A stretch of 64,000 nucleotides of DNA from Dromiciops gliroides (lineage: Eukaryota > Chordata > Mammalia > Microbiotheria > Microbiotheriidae): the NCBI RefSeq assembly GCF_019393635.1, contig NC_057865.1, positions 297,179,385-297,243,384 of the forward strand, given 5' to 3'. The first letter of the stretch is position 1. The number at the start of each line of letters is the position of its first letter. Under the pieces are notes generated by a model, which was not told where the DNA came from, did no database searches, and worked only from the letters and a program-made list of their open reading frames with translations. Of the stretch, positions 20,801-31,539 are shown piece after piece. Made by a program: the position numbers and the translations under genes.

Positions 20801-23800
20801 GAATTCTAAACATCGTGCCTTTTAGAAGTTGGGGCACTCTCAATTTACGGAAAAAGCCAAGTGCACCAGGTGGCTTGCTGTCAAGGGGGCCTCCCATTCA
20901 GCCCTTCTGTAAAGCTGCACACATCTCACTTCCTAAAGGGGAGCCCGGCCCTCAGCCCCAGCTCTGGGTCAGCCTGCGTTCTGGGGGGCCAGGGACAGGA
21001 ACCTGAGACCGATTGGGAAGGGTTCTAGGCACCAGAGGCTTCAAGGGGAGGCAAACCTTTGCAGGAGAATGAGCCGTTGTTGTTGAGACAGTAGAAGCCC
21101 TCATCACAAGCAGGGGTCTCAGCTGCACACTCGTCCACATCTGAAACAAGGGGGGGGGGGTCTGTGATCAGGGCTGGCTTCCCCAGGTGCTCTCCATGAG
21201 GCAGCAGACGGGGCTCCCTGCCCTCCATCCTCCCAAGATGACCCCCAGGCCCTCCACCCTGGCTCCATCCACATACAGCAGTGCCTGCAACAGGGGAGCT
21301 GAGGGCTTCGGGTGGCCAGGAGCAGCTTCGGAGCTCATCTTTAGTCCCCTGCTGGACGGCGCCTGACCTGTGGGTCCTGGTCAGGTCACATGTCACACAC
21401 ACTTCACACCCCCTGGGTCATCCCCAATGTCACGGAGCCCCCAGAGAGGAAGGGAGGCAACCTAGCAGCAGGGTCTGAGCCCTGCAAGGAGCCAGGAAGC
21501 CTGGGCTCTCGGCCCAGCTCCGCCGAGAGCCACAAAGTACCGTGTCCTGCAGGCTCAGACCCCTATCACCTGGGCCACCCTGAACCATGACTCTACCTCT
21601 TCCAGACTCGGTTTCTCTCTTTGTAAAAAAAAAGGCATGAGGATAAAAGCAGCCACCTCCCGGGGCTGTTGTCAGATTCAAGGGAGATAACATGTGGAAA
21701 GTGCTTCAAAACCTGAAAAGACAGGTCCATTTCACTAGGACCAATACTAGGGAAAAGGGCTTCATGGCTAAGGACCATCTCCACCTCTGCCACCTCCCAC
21801 TGGCTCCACCCCAGTGCTGCTGTCCAACCAGCAGCGTCCCAAGGAATCTCAGCAGCAATTTAGACCAACCAGTACCTAAGCAAGAATCCCCCAACGTGCA
21901 GTCATCTAATCTTGGCTTGAAGACCTCTGGTGATGGGGAACTCACTACCTGTAACAGTGGCCCATTCCAAACATTTGCAAGTTTTCCCTTTTATTAAGCT
22001 CAGATCCTCTGCATTTTCTTTTTTTTTTTTTTTTGCGGGGCAATGGGGGTTAAGTGACTTGCCCAGGGTCACACAGCTAGTAAGTGTCAAGTGTCTGAGG
22101 CTGGATTTGAACTCAGGTACTCCTGAATCCAGGGCCAGTGCTTTATCCACTGCGCCACCTAGCTGCCCCCCCCTTCCCCTGCATTTTCCACCCACGGCTC
22201 CTAGTTTTAAGGCCAAGAACAACAAAATGAATCTTCATTCTACATGTAAGACAGCAACTAGCTGCCCCAGGCACTTGGCCCAGAGGAGGCCGTCATTGGG
22301 CACTGACCATGAAGCCCCCATGAGTGAGTGACCCTTGGAAAGAACATGGATGCAGGAAGTGCTGAAAGTAACTGGGCGCACTTACTACCTGCCTTTCAAA
22401 ACATGGAAGCCATACACGAGAGAGAAGACAGGTTCACATACGATCCTCTTCCTCTGTTCTTTGTATAGGAAAATGGTCTCTTCTGGGGTCTTTGTCCAAA
22501 CACCCCCATTTGTCAATGTATCAATTCAAACATTTTAAACTTAAAGCCAAAGTCCATGGAGAACAGGCAAAGTGCTGCAGGCTGGAGGAGGATGAATGCT
22601 GCCCGGAATCTTGAAAAGGGAAGGAAATGGTGGCAAAGTCCGGGTGGCAGCCCCTGCCAAGAACCAGCTGGGCTTCACTAAGAACTGGCCAGTCTGGATT
22701 AGCCTCACTTCCTTTTCTGATAATGTGACCCACCTGACCTGGTTGGGGAGAGTTGGAAGAGGTGTCTGTGCGGCGCTGTCTTCATGGGCGAGATGAGATG
22801 TGGGCCAGCCTCTAGTACGAGATGGCGGCAGAAATGCCTGAAAGGCTTGACCCAAGAGGTTGTGAAGAATGGTTTCATGTCACCAGTAAGGATCTGAATC
22901 TGGGGGCTTGGCCCTCTTTCTTTACCCCTGAGTGACCTTGGATGGGTCACATAAACTTTATGCCCTCCTCTGCTCCTTCACCTGGACAATGAGGGGTCTG
23001 GGCATCTGAGTCCGGCCCCTCTCCTTTCAAAGGCTGTCAGGGACTTCAACAAAGCCACAGGTAGGTAGCATGCCCATCATCCAACCTGCAGGCACCACCA
23101 AAGAGGAGAGTTGCTAGCTTACAGAACCAAGGGCCACACTTGAATGGCCACAGACTGGGTTGAATCTGCTAGGATGTAATCGAGCAGGGATAAAAGAGTC
23201 AACGTCCCCAGCCCAAGCTGGTCAAAGGCATGGTTGGGAAGCAGCTCGTCTGAAGAAAGTCCTGAGGGCTTTGCTCATCTCCAGCAGCCAAGAGCATCCA
23301 CAAGGAGGAAGGAAATGGCCCCTGGATTCTGGCCTGGTCAGGCTGCAGCTGGAGGGCAGCCAGGAAGGCTTGGGGGCACACGACGACCGTCCCTGAGCAT
23401 TTTAAGGGCTGGTCTGGCTCTCGGCCCAGAGGGCTGCACCAGGAGCCGGCGCAGGAACTGTAAGGAGGCAAACCTGGGCCTGAAATCCTGGGATTCCCCG
23501 AACAAGGCAATGGCAGACGACGTGAAGGTGGCACAGGGGCCTTGGCAGTGCCCAGGCTTTGTCCTTTGCACACTGGACCCTACAGGACGGATCTCCACAG
23601 GGAAATGCTGGGCAATCTGCAGGTCGATTCTCTGAGCAATTCCAAGGTCTTCCCTGGACTCTACTACCCACTCCTACCCTCTTTCCAGTCACTGCCAGGG
23701 GTGCAGAGGAAGGCGCTGGGGTTCGAGGATCTGGGCTCTCGTCTCGGCCCTGCTATTTTTTACTCCCTGTGTGCCTCAGTTTCCTCCTCTGTAAGAGCTC

Positions 23801-26800
23801 AGTGTCTTCATCTGTAGAATGGGCCCCTGGCTGTCAACTTCCCCGCACTCCCCAACAGAACGGAGACAGAGACCGAAGGCACAGCTTGGCTGATGGAAGC
23901 AGCCCCTCCAAACCAGCACCCCCACAGCGACCCAACTCCACGTCGGGGTCCTCTCTGTGCCCTGTGCCCCCACCGTCTCCACCTCCGTCCCTTGCTTGTC
24001 CAGGCAGCCCAAGAAGCAGTGGAGGCGATGCCTCTGATGACCCCCAAGCCCACCGATGTCCTAGTCCCCTGGCACCCCCAAGGAAGGCCTGTGTGGCTGA
24101 CTACCAGACCTCTCCTACACCTTCAGATATCAGGTCAAAGTGAATGTCACCCCCATGCTTCCCTCCAGTCCAACAAGAAATCTAGCCCCTCCCCTACTGC
24201 AAACCCAGTTCCCCCTGAATTCCCTCAATCCAAGAGGCATTTAGTCAGCTCTTCCCCAGCACCGGCTCCACACAAGGCACTGGATTCACAGAGATGAAAA
24301 CAAAGGGGTCCCCGTCCTCCAGCCACAGGTGAGGGAGAGCACTCATACCTGGGGAGGGCAGGGTCGGCAGGGCACCTTTCCCAGACTCTCCCCAGCTTCA
24401 GGGCTGGGGACAGCTGCACCAGGAGATACTCGTCAGGCCTCGTCCCCCCAACAAGGTGCAGGTCCTGCCCGTGGGGGTGAGGCCTGGGGCACACAGCCTG
24501 ACTGAACGCCCAGATCAGCGGCCTCCAAGCTGCACGGCCACCGTGGCCCTGCCTCCAGTGTCCTGCCTTCTCCCTCAGCCCCCAGAACCACACAACCTTC
24601 CCCACATCCCTGTTCTGCTCATAAGCCTTTGGTGCAGACCCAGGACCATACAATCGAGCCCAAATTCTTGGACATGGCATTCAATGCCCTCTACAACCTG
24701 GTCCCAATCTGTCCGTCTAACTCATCTCCAGCTCCTTCTTGGATCCTCCACTCCAACAAACTGCCCAACGACCCAGTTCCCTGCCCCGCCCTGTGGCTCA
24801 CTCTCTCTACCCTCCAACCCAATGTCCCACTGTGCATCCTCCACCCCCAAACCCATCTTTCCAAGTTGCCTCCCCAGTGTCTCCTGCCTGTCCCTCTCTC
24901 CTTCCTCAGGCCCAGATCTTGGGGCAGCTGGTCACTTCCTGCTTTGGGAAAGCCCCAGGAATGCGGTATGTGAATGTATCCAGCTTGTCTCCCCCAATAA
25001 ACTGCAGCCTCCCTGAGGCCCCAGAACACCATTTCCCTATCACCTGGCGTAGAGTAGGCTTTTAACAAATAATAACTAATGGGGGATGGATATATGTGTC
25101 TTTGGTCGGGGCTGCTTAACCCAGAAATTCACTGCAGTTTACTGGGAAAACCTGAGGATTTCAGTGTCTGCCAATGACCGGCAAATGCAGAAGATGGGGA
25201 GGGGAGAGGGGAGGATGGAAGCAGGGAAGGAGGGAGGGAGCTTCCCTCTGTTTTGTCCTGTCCAGGTGGGCCTGGATGCTTAAGAGCCCCCTAACAGGGT
25301 CTCCCTGCTCCTGGCCTCTCATCTCCCAGACATCCTCCAGAGCTGTCGATAATTAACCAGCATTGATTGAGCCCTTGCAGGCTATAGAGGTGCCAGGCTT
25401 GGCACTGGAGAGCTAAGCACAGAGAATGAAGCAAGTCCTCCTTGGGATTCTCACCAGGTCACACGCCCTCCAAAATACCTGCCCTCCCCACATGGCCCCA
25501 CCTCTCCAGAGGACCCTCCCACATGCCACATCTCTGCTGGGCACAAGGGCTTGCCACGCCCCACCATCAATCTTCATGCTTCAGAATCTGGCTCAGGCTA
25601 GGGGACACCTCCTCCAAGGGGCCTTCCCTGATCCCCCCAGCTAAAGGTTCCAACGCTCCATGAGCAGCTGGCTTGGCTCCTGCTGCATCCCCCACATGCA
25701 TGTAACATTCCCCTGTATCTACCACCCAGGAGAATGGAGCCTCCCGAGGGCAGGATTGGTCGTCTTTAGCCCAGCATATTAAATGTTTGTTGATCTGAAC
25801 CTGGATTTCCCCGAGATCATTCCTAGTTCCTGAGTTGGGGGAGAGGAAAGAGAGGTCAGCCCCATCCATCAGATCTGGGAGCAGGGGCCAGTGGGGCAGT
25901 GGAGAGAGCTGAGGTGGAGCCAGGAGGTTCAGCACCTCGGACAAGTCCTTCTGTGGGGTCTGTAAGAGGAGGCACCAGCCAGCCCTGAGGTCCTCAGACC
26001 CCTGAGAAACTGTGGTCTGGGCCTTGGAAGGGACACTTAGGGGCCAGAGAAGATGGCGCCTCTCGAGCAGGAGCATGGTCTGCACTGCCCTGCTGAGCAC
26101 TGCGGTGACTGGCTGTCTCCAAGGGCCTGGGGCCCGGCCCCTGGCTACTCTGGGACCAGAACCACCGGCAGGGGCCCCGAGGGAGGTTTCAGGGGACCCA
26201 GGAGGCTTCCTCAGAACCTTCCATTTCTCCCCCCCCCCATTGGGCATCAGCCAGTCCTGACATGACATCCCCCAAGCGCACGCCCGAGTTCTGTGGCTGG
26301 GCCGACGCTCCCACTTGGCCAGGGTCAACTTTAAAGACCAAGTCAAAAAATGAGCCAGGCCTGGGCGGCTGTGGGAGGCAGAGGGAGAGAGGAGGGGAAG
26401 AGAGGAGAGGAAGAGGAAGTGGAGGAGGCAGGGAGGAGAGCACTGGGCTTGCTTGGAGTGAGGAAGACCCGAGTTCAAATCTGAACTGACAGTCCTCATG
26501 AGTGACAAGACCTGGTAATAAAACAGCACTTTGTAACTACGATCTCATTGGATCTCCACAACCCTGGGAGACAGGCGTTGTTATTTCCCCAATTTTACAG
26601 GAGGAAACCAAGGCAGGCAAAGCTAAGTGACTTGCCCAGGGTCACACAGGTAGCAGGTGCCTGGGGCCAGACTTGAACTCCTGTCTCCCTAATTTCAGGC
26701 AAGCGCTCCATCCCTTAGCAGTGTGGCCCTGGGCAAGTCATTTCATCACTGTCTACCTCAGTTTCCTCATCTGTAAAATGGGGACAGGTACAGCCCAAGG

Positions 26801-29800
26801 GAGGCTGTCTCCTGAGGGCAATCTCCTAACTCACCTACACAGGCATCTTCCTCTTGGACCCACCCGACTTCACATTCCCCACAGTCTCTGTGGGTTGGGC
26901 CAGTGCACGTCTTACAGGCTTGGCTACACACTGGAAAAGACATGTTGAAAGCCAGTCATGCCGAGCACAACTGGGTGTTCCCTGGCATCCTATTGGGCAT
27001 CGGGCTCTCCTAGGGGCAGCAGGGAATGTCCTGTACCCTTGGACAGGAGCCCCTTCCTTGGGAGGCACCTAAGATGTCAAAGAACCAGAAGGAAGAGATG
27101 AGACCTCAGGAAGACCCAGGGGACAGATGGGGTCAGGAGCCAGGCTGGGACCCAGGCTCATCTTCTTCCCTAGAGACCTCAAATAGAGTCAGGACTTTCC
27201 CTTCCCTGGCATGGGCCCTTCTCACCCCTCCTCATCTCCCTGAAGGTTTGGGGCCCCAGAGAGACCCTGCAGCCCCCCTGGGAGGCCTGTGGGGCCAGAC
27301 GCCAAGTCACCTGTACAGACGGAATGGGTGTCGTTCCTCAAGGTGCTGAAGTAGCCCTCCACGCAATCCATGCAAAGTGGTCCCTCGTAGCCCATGTGAC
27401 ACATGCACCGGCCATCCCCACCACGACTCCCATCACCATTGCAATAGCCATTTCCCCGGCACGGCTGCTTGGACCCCCCGGGACACTCTGGATTCAGGGA
27501 GGAAACGGGCACCGCTCAGAGGCTGGCCGAGGTCAAGGACCACCCCCTGAACCAGCCAGAGGCCCTGACCCCAGGAGTGTCTGGCAATCTGCCCTCCCCT
27601 CCTCTCCCTCTCTCATTCCCTCCCTCCCCAGTCTGTCTCTCATCTTGTCCATCTAGATGGAGTGTAAGCTCCCTGAGGGCAGAGCAGGCTCATCTTTCTC
27701 CTTGTGCTCACACAGAAGCACTGAATGCTCACTGGGCTTGCTAGCAGCACCTCCGCCCAAACCCACCACCAGGAGGCCCAAGGTGCTGTCTGGTGCTGAT
27801 GAAAGCAAACCTGGGCCAGATCACCTAGCAAAGGTGCCAGGGAAAAGAGGAGGACAGAACTCACACACAGACACGGACAAAGCAAAGGGAAGGAGGGTGC
27901 CCGCTCACCGACTCCTTCCCCCATTCTTCACAGATTTATGCAGGGCCAGCTGTGCACCAGGCAAGGCCCGTGGGGGTGTGCGCACGTGTTTATGTGTGCA
28001 TGTGTACGCATGCACGGGCACGTGTATCTGTGTGTATGTGGATGTGTGTGTGCACATGGGCATGTATGTGTGCACAGAGGTATGTGTGTGTGTGCACGTG
28101 GGCATGGGTGTGTGTGCAGGGGTATGTGTGTGCATAGGGATATGTGCATGTGGGTATGTGTGTGTACACAGGGGTATGTGTATGTGTGCAGGGGTGTAGT
28201 GCCCACAGCAGAGCCTCCCATCTGCCGGCCCTGAGGCACCATTCAGGGCCCGTGCCTCTACTGGGCTCAGCTTTGCCACAGGGGGTGGGGAGGGGACGCA
28301 CCGAGGCAGTCGGGCCCATAGGTTCCTGAAGGGCAGCACACTTCCAGAGTTTCCACACAAAACCATCTAAACAAGTCGGGATGTTTCTTCTTCCTGAGTA
28401 ATGAGAAGCAGGTTTTTATTGTTAAGCCTGAGACATGAGCCAAGGTTCCCTGAAAGAATCAGATCCTGGGGCAGCTAGGTGGTGCAGTGGATAAAGTACC
28501 GGCCCTGGATTCAGGAGGACCGGCCTCAGACACTTGACACTTACTAGCTGTGTGACCCTGGGCAAGTCACTTAACCCCAATTGCTTCACCAAAAAACAAA
28601 CAAAAAAACCCCAAAGAAACAGATCCTCTGATAAACAGCGCGTGGCGGAACATGACATGCTGGGCCGGGCCAACAACAAGGCAGGGAGTCCTTGTGCTAG
28701 GGCTGGGAGAGTGGCTCTCACAGAGCTGCCAGGGTTGAGCTCTCCCCTGGGGAGATGGGGCAGGAGGCCACCAGTGCCCGAGCACCAGCTGCTGCGGGCC
28801 CAGGCACAGTCACCCCAACCCCCGAGGCCCAGTGCACCTGGGAGAGGCAAAGCAGCTGCCGGAGTCCTTGGAGGGGCTCGAACCCCAGTCTTGTCTCCCT
28901 CCCTTTCACCAAAGCCGCACTGCCTCTCCATACAGCCTGCACGTGGGTGAGGAGCCTGCCTGGATATGGCCAGCGGTGACAAGCACTGGGGAACAAGGGG
29001 GCAGAATTCTTGCCACTGCCCCCATTTTACAGATGAGGGATCTCAGGATCCTGGAGGTAAATGACCTGTCCACAGCAACGAGCCAGCAGGGTCTTGGCAG
29101 ACTCCAATGCCGGAGCTCCTTCTGCTTGGCCATGACACATCGAGTGATTTTCTTTGCTGAGCAGCCATCCTCACTCCCTCCCTCCCTTTCTCCCCTTCGA
29201 AGGGTTTCTTAGCAGTCGTTCTCCGGGGAAGGAGATGCAAATCTTGGCTCCTCCCCAGCCAAGGCCCCCCCACCTCAAAGAACCGACCAAGCTTAGACTT
29301 ACTGTTTGAACCACCAATTCTCCAGGTGCTCTTCGTTGTTTTCCAACATATTGTTACAATCAAAAGCATCGCTCTCACACAGGTTCTCGACGATTTCCAG
29401 GAGGCGGATTTCACTGGAATATGAAAACCACAAGTCAGCACTAGAGGAAATTAAAGGCTTTTAGTGTCTGCCTAAGATAGCGGGGGCGTGTGCAGGTGAT
29501 GAAGATCACGGGGTAGGGGGCGAGCTCCCCCTCCCAAGGGGTTAGTTCTCTATCTCCCTGAGAGAAGACAAAACCCAGAATTCTTCTCTTCCATCATCAA
29601 AAACATCACTTCTTGAGTCCCGACCTCTGGTGGGCAGCCAATGACAGCATAAAGTGGAAAGGAGCTGAGACCTCCTGGGATCCCATCCCTGTCTTTCCAT
29701 AAGTCCTATGCAGTGGCCCCTGGAAATGTGACAGGGCCTGAGGAAGGCCCCCAGGCTAGCCCGGAGTGCCCCATTAGTTCTCTCCTTCCTTCTCTAACAC

Positions 29801-31243
29801 CCACCCCATGGAGATCACAGGGCTGGGGACAATGCCCATCAAGGTCATACACAATAAGACAAACCTAGACTCATATTTTGATAGTGTCTTCTCTTCCCAG
29901 GCCGTATTTCCACCACCAAAATTCTTCTTTTCTGTATTTGCCAAGCCCTGCCGAAGGGAAAACACAAAATGTTTGTTCAGTTAATGATATTTTCCTGGGA
30001 AACCAACACAACTATCAATTTTATCTGGAAAACTGCAGATGACTGGAAGGAGTGAGTCTCCCTTGTCCTCTGGTGGTCACCTGGGCAGCAGGAACCCAGG
30101 AAAACTCACTGTCATTGGGCATTTAATGGCTAGACTTGTACTTGACAGATAAAAGCCATCCTATTCTCCCAGAGAGAGTGAGCTTCGAATTTCAGGTGAA
30201 TCTCCCTCTCACATTTCATGGCCTCTGATTCTAGCTTAACCTGGAGCTGGCATCGGCCGCAGAGGGTTCTGGTTCACCCCATTGCTACACAGGAATCCCC
30301 TCTAGGGACATTCAGGCATTTTAGACCCTTCCTGAACTTGTACCGGGGACAAGGCACTTCAGTAAGCTCTGGGGCCCCCAAAACAGGCCAAAGGCTGAAC
30401 CTGCCCTTCAGCAGCACACAGCCCCAGAGGAGGGCCACCTGAGCTAGAGAGAGCAGGTGGCAGCAGTGGGGGGCAGGCCAGGAAATGCCACCTGGGTGAG
30501 GGCTGAGCCTCAGAGGGAAGCCAGGGAAAGGAGGGGCTGAGGATGAGAGGGGACCAGTGCAACACCCCCAAGTAGTCTTCCCTGCCCCTGCTGACCTGAC
30601 GTCCCCACATCTCTTTAGGCCTGACAAGGGTCCTAAGGCCCCTGGTTCCCAGCAGGAACTTCCCCAGCCCCAAGGGGATACCCCCAGCGCTTACTAAGAG
30701 TCGCCTCTAAATTTTCTGGCCAATTGCATGGAAGGCCAACAGCTACCTGAATTGGCCAGCGCAGGTCTGTCTATCACAGTATCACAGATGGAAGGTGGGA
30801 AGGGAACCTCAGAGACCCTGTAGGTCAACCCCTCATTTTGCAGCTGAGAACACTGAGGCTCAAAGTCACAGGTGAGAAGGGATGTTAGAAGCCCTTTAAG
30901 GAGACAGGTTCTGCTTCCCATTTCTGACAGTGAAGGGAAGGGGGTGGGGAGCTGCGGTGTCAGAAGGTAACTAGGACACGGGACACCCGGGACCGAGAGC
31001 CCGGCGAGCCTAGAGGTAGCCCCCTGGTGCGGTGGCTGTGTGATCCAAGGTGCCCCTTGCCCTCTCTGGGCTCCCCGCTCCCCACCCCATCCCTAGCTTC
31101 CAGCCCCGCACCTTGTTGAACTGATCCACGATGTTCTTGCAGACTGTACACGGCTTGTGGCTTTGCGAGGAGGAAGAAAGGGAGGCTGCGGACAGCAGAA
31201 GCAGGAGCCAAAGGCTCTGGCCCCGGGTACCCGGAGGACGCAT
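17836..31243 (-). CDS. CRELD2: CRELD2, cysteine-rich with EGF-like domains 2 (10 coding exons)
   Basis: The protein is a soluble ER-resident folding factor with disulfide-isomerase-like behaviour that is induced by ER stress (family knowledge). Coding exons, in order on the minus strand: 31243-31112, 29947-29865, 29413-29303, 28393-28302, 27487-27311, 26930-26835, 21140-21057, 20516-20421, 19631-19488, 17888-17836. All introns are GT-AG and all phases agree. The sum is 1068 nt, or 355 residues plus stop; the human protein is 353. Residues 1-28 form a signal peptide with a leucine run. A CTVC (CxxC) motif lies at residues 32-35 in the N-terminal CRELD domain, followed by KKNFGGGNTAWEEK. Then come cysteine-rich EGF/furin-type repeats and two calcium-binding EGF modules starting DVDEC. 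The C-terminus is HEDL, a KDEL-like ER-retention signal (human REDL). The gene is head-to-head with ALG12. Confidence 0.97.
19488..19631 (-). CDS. CRELD2: CRELD2 coding exon 9
   Basis: It encodes DVDECSLPEKVCLQEHQKC, then FNTPGSYVCACAQGFQEK and DGACV, the second calcium-binding EGF module. The acceptor is CTCCGTAG|ATG and the donor CAGG|GTGAGT. It is 144 nt. Confidence 0.95.
20099..20243 (-). mobile_element. CORE-SINE in CRELD2 intron
   Basis: Full-length reverse copy (sense with respect to CRELD2). Flanking duplication TGCCCACGCTTTTTT at 20084-20098 and 20244-20258. Confidence 0.95.
20421..20516 (-). CDS. CRELD2: CRELD2 coding exon 8
   Basis: It encodes a second furin-like cysteine repeat, ECDSSCSGCVGEGPGHC, then INCTAGYAQEDGACR. 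The acceptor is TTCCCAG|AGTG and the donor CGAG|GTGAGA. It is 96 nt, the same length and phase as exon 6, as expected for a duplicated module. Confidence 0.94.
21057..21140 (-). CDS. CRELD2: CRELD2 coding exon 7
   Basis: It begins DVDECAAETPACDEGFYC and ends NNNGSFSCK, a calcium-binding EGF module. The acceptor is TGTTTCAG|ATG and the donor AAAG|GTTTGC. It is 84 nt. Confidence 0.95.
21470..21720 (+). mobile_element. MIR
   Basis: GGTTTCTCTCTTTGTAAAAA and GGGAGATAACATGTGGAAAG match the MIR 3' half. Confidence 0.55.
21890..22010. mobile_element. CR1/L3-like relic
   Basis: TTGAAGACCTCTGGTGATGG and GGGGAACTCACTACCTGTAA. Confidence 0.45.
22019..22177 (-). mobile_element. CORE-SINE in CRELD2 intron
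   Basis: Full-length reverse copy. CTGCATTTTC flanks it on both sides. Confidence 0.95.
22890..23030 (+). mobile_element. MIR relic
   Basis: GTGACCTTGGATGGGTCACA, then CACCTGGACAATGAGG. A further MIR piece lies at 23700-23825. Confidence 0.45.
24640..25080. mobile_element. L2-like LINE relic in CRELD2 intron 6
   Basis: GGCATTCAATGCCCTCTACA, ACCTGGTCCCAATCTG and later TTTCCAAGTTGCC, the pattern of old L2. Pieces of the 1105-family repeat flank it (24210-24320 and 25350-25450). Confidence 0.5.
25580..25800 (+). mobile_element. L2-like 3' end
   Basis: GGCCTTCCCTGATCCCCCCA to CATATTAAATGTTTGTTGAT. Confidence 0.6.
26520..26790. mobile_element. Two MIR copies in opposite orientation
   Basis: 26520-26710 is reverse (GTGACTTGCCCAGGGTCACA) and 26715-26790 forward (GGGCAAGTCATTTCATCACT, CATCTGTAAAATGGGGAC). 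Confidence 0.75.
26835..26930 (-). CDS. CRELD2: CRELD2 coding exon 6
   Basis: It encodes a furin-like cysteine repeat, VCSQACKTCTGPTHRDCGEC, then EVGWVQEEDACV. The acceptor is TTTTCCAG|TGTG and the donor GTAG|GTGAGT. It is 96 nt. The following intron (21141-26834) is the longest in the gene, about 5.7 kb, and holds MIR and L2 relics. Confidence 0.94.
   Translation of the reverse strand, partial: CVAKPVRRALAQPTETVGNVKSGGSKRKMPV
27311..27487 (-). CDS. CRELD2: CRELD2 coding exon 5
   Basis: It encodes an EGF-like module with CPGGSKQPCRGNGYC, GDGRCMCHMGYEGPLC and GYFSTLRNDTHSVC. The acceptor is AATCCAG|AGTG and the donor ACAG|GTGACT. It is 177 nt. Confidence 0.95.
27970..28197 (+). repeat. TG-rich minisatellite in CRELD2 intron 4
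   Basis: Alternating purine-pyrimidine sequence with units like GTGTGTGCACATGGGCATGT and GTATGTGTGTGTGC. It lies about 100 nt from exon 4. Confidence 0.9.
28302..28393 (-). CDS. CRELD2: CRELD2 coding exon 4
   Basis: It encodes KKKHPDLFRWFCVETLEVCC, then PSGTYGPDCL, matching the human FCVKTLKVCCSPGTYGPDC segment. The acceptor is ATTACTCAG|GAAG and the donor CTCG|GTGCGT. It is 92 nt and too short to stand out as an open frame. Confidence 0.93.
28468..28612 (+). mobile_element. CORE-SINE in CRELD2 intron 3
   Basis: A 14-nt core deletion is visible (GAGGACC joined to GGCCTC). CAGATCCT flanks both ends. Confidence 0.93.
28995..29130 (-). mobile_element. MIR relic
   Basis: CCCATTTTACAGATGAGGGA and GTAAATGACCTGTCCACAGC. 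Confidence 0.55.
29303..29413 (-). CDS. CRELD2: CRELD2 coding exon 3
   Basis: Read in the correct frame it gives SEIRLLEIVENLCESDAFD, then an acidic stretch to ENWWFK. The acceptor is TTCCAG|TGAAATC and the donor AAACA|GTAAGT. It is 111 nt, with phase 2 at both ends. Confidence 0.93.
29865..29947 (-). CDS. CRELD2: CRELD2 coding exon 2
   Basis: It encodes GLANTEKKNFGGGNTAWEEK and continues to KYES, almost identical to the human N-terminal CRELD domain. The acceptor is CGGCAG|GGC and the donor AG|GTTTGT. The exon is 83 nt and ends in phase 2. Confidence 0.95.
30770..30880 (-). mobile_element. MIR relic in CRELD2 intron 1
   Basis: CATTTTGCAGCTGAGAACAC and TGAGGCTCAAAGTCACAGG. Confidence 0.55.
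31112..31243 (-). CDS. CRELD2: CRELD2 coding exon 1
   Basis: It encodes the signal peptide and the CxxC start of the CRELD domain, ending DQFNK. The ATG is at 31243 in ACCATGC context (A at -3). The donor is AAG|GTGCGG, phase 0. This start was chosen because it gives a clean signal peptide and human-like length. The frame stays open upstream to an ATG at 31591, but that stretch is purine-rich repeat and would bury the signal peptide. Confidence 0.95.
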
Positions 31244-31254
31244 GGTCCAGGCCA

Positions 31255-31520
31255 GAGCGGAGGGAGGATCTTGGGGGGGGGGGGACCAGCGGAGAAAAAG
31301 GAGGAGGGATCTGGGATGGGGGGAGGGGAGAAAGGGAGGAGGAGAGATCCGGGATAAGCAGAGGGGAGGGAGACCCGGGATCCGTATGGAGGTTTGGCTG
31401 AAGGGATCGGGATCAGCAAAGGGAGGCGGAGATCCGGGATCAATGGAGGGGAAAAGGAGGAGGGGTCCGGGATCAATAGAGGGAAAAAGGAGGAGAGGTC
31501 TGGGATAAGCACGAGGGATC
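31255..31520. repeat. Purine-rich tandem repeat in front of CRELD2
   Basis: The plus strand is almost entirely G and A, with imperfect units of roughly 30-40 nt built from GGGATCAATAGAGGGAAAAA-like blocks; GATCCGGGATC-type words recur. It contains several G runs of four to twelve, so a G-quadruplex or triplex is plausible on the plus strand. It lies just upstream of the CRELD2 ATG, in the 5' UTR or core promoter. Confidence 0.75.
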
Positions 31521-31539
31521 CCGTTAGAGCGGGGCTCGA

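Noticed and set aside
25567-26529. A 320-codon minus-strand frame in the CRELD2 intron
   Set aside because: GC-rich intronic sequence containing L2 and MIR relics; no recognisable domain, no splice support and no conservation evidence.
27905-28366. His/Thr-rich frames on the minus strand
   Set aside because: TG-rich minisatellite plus part of real CRELD2 exon 4 in another frame.
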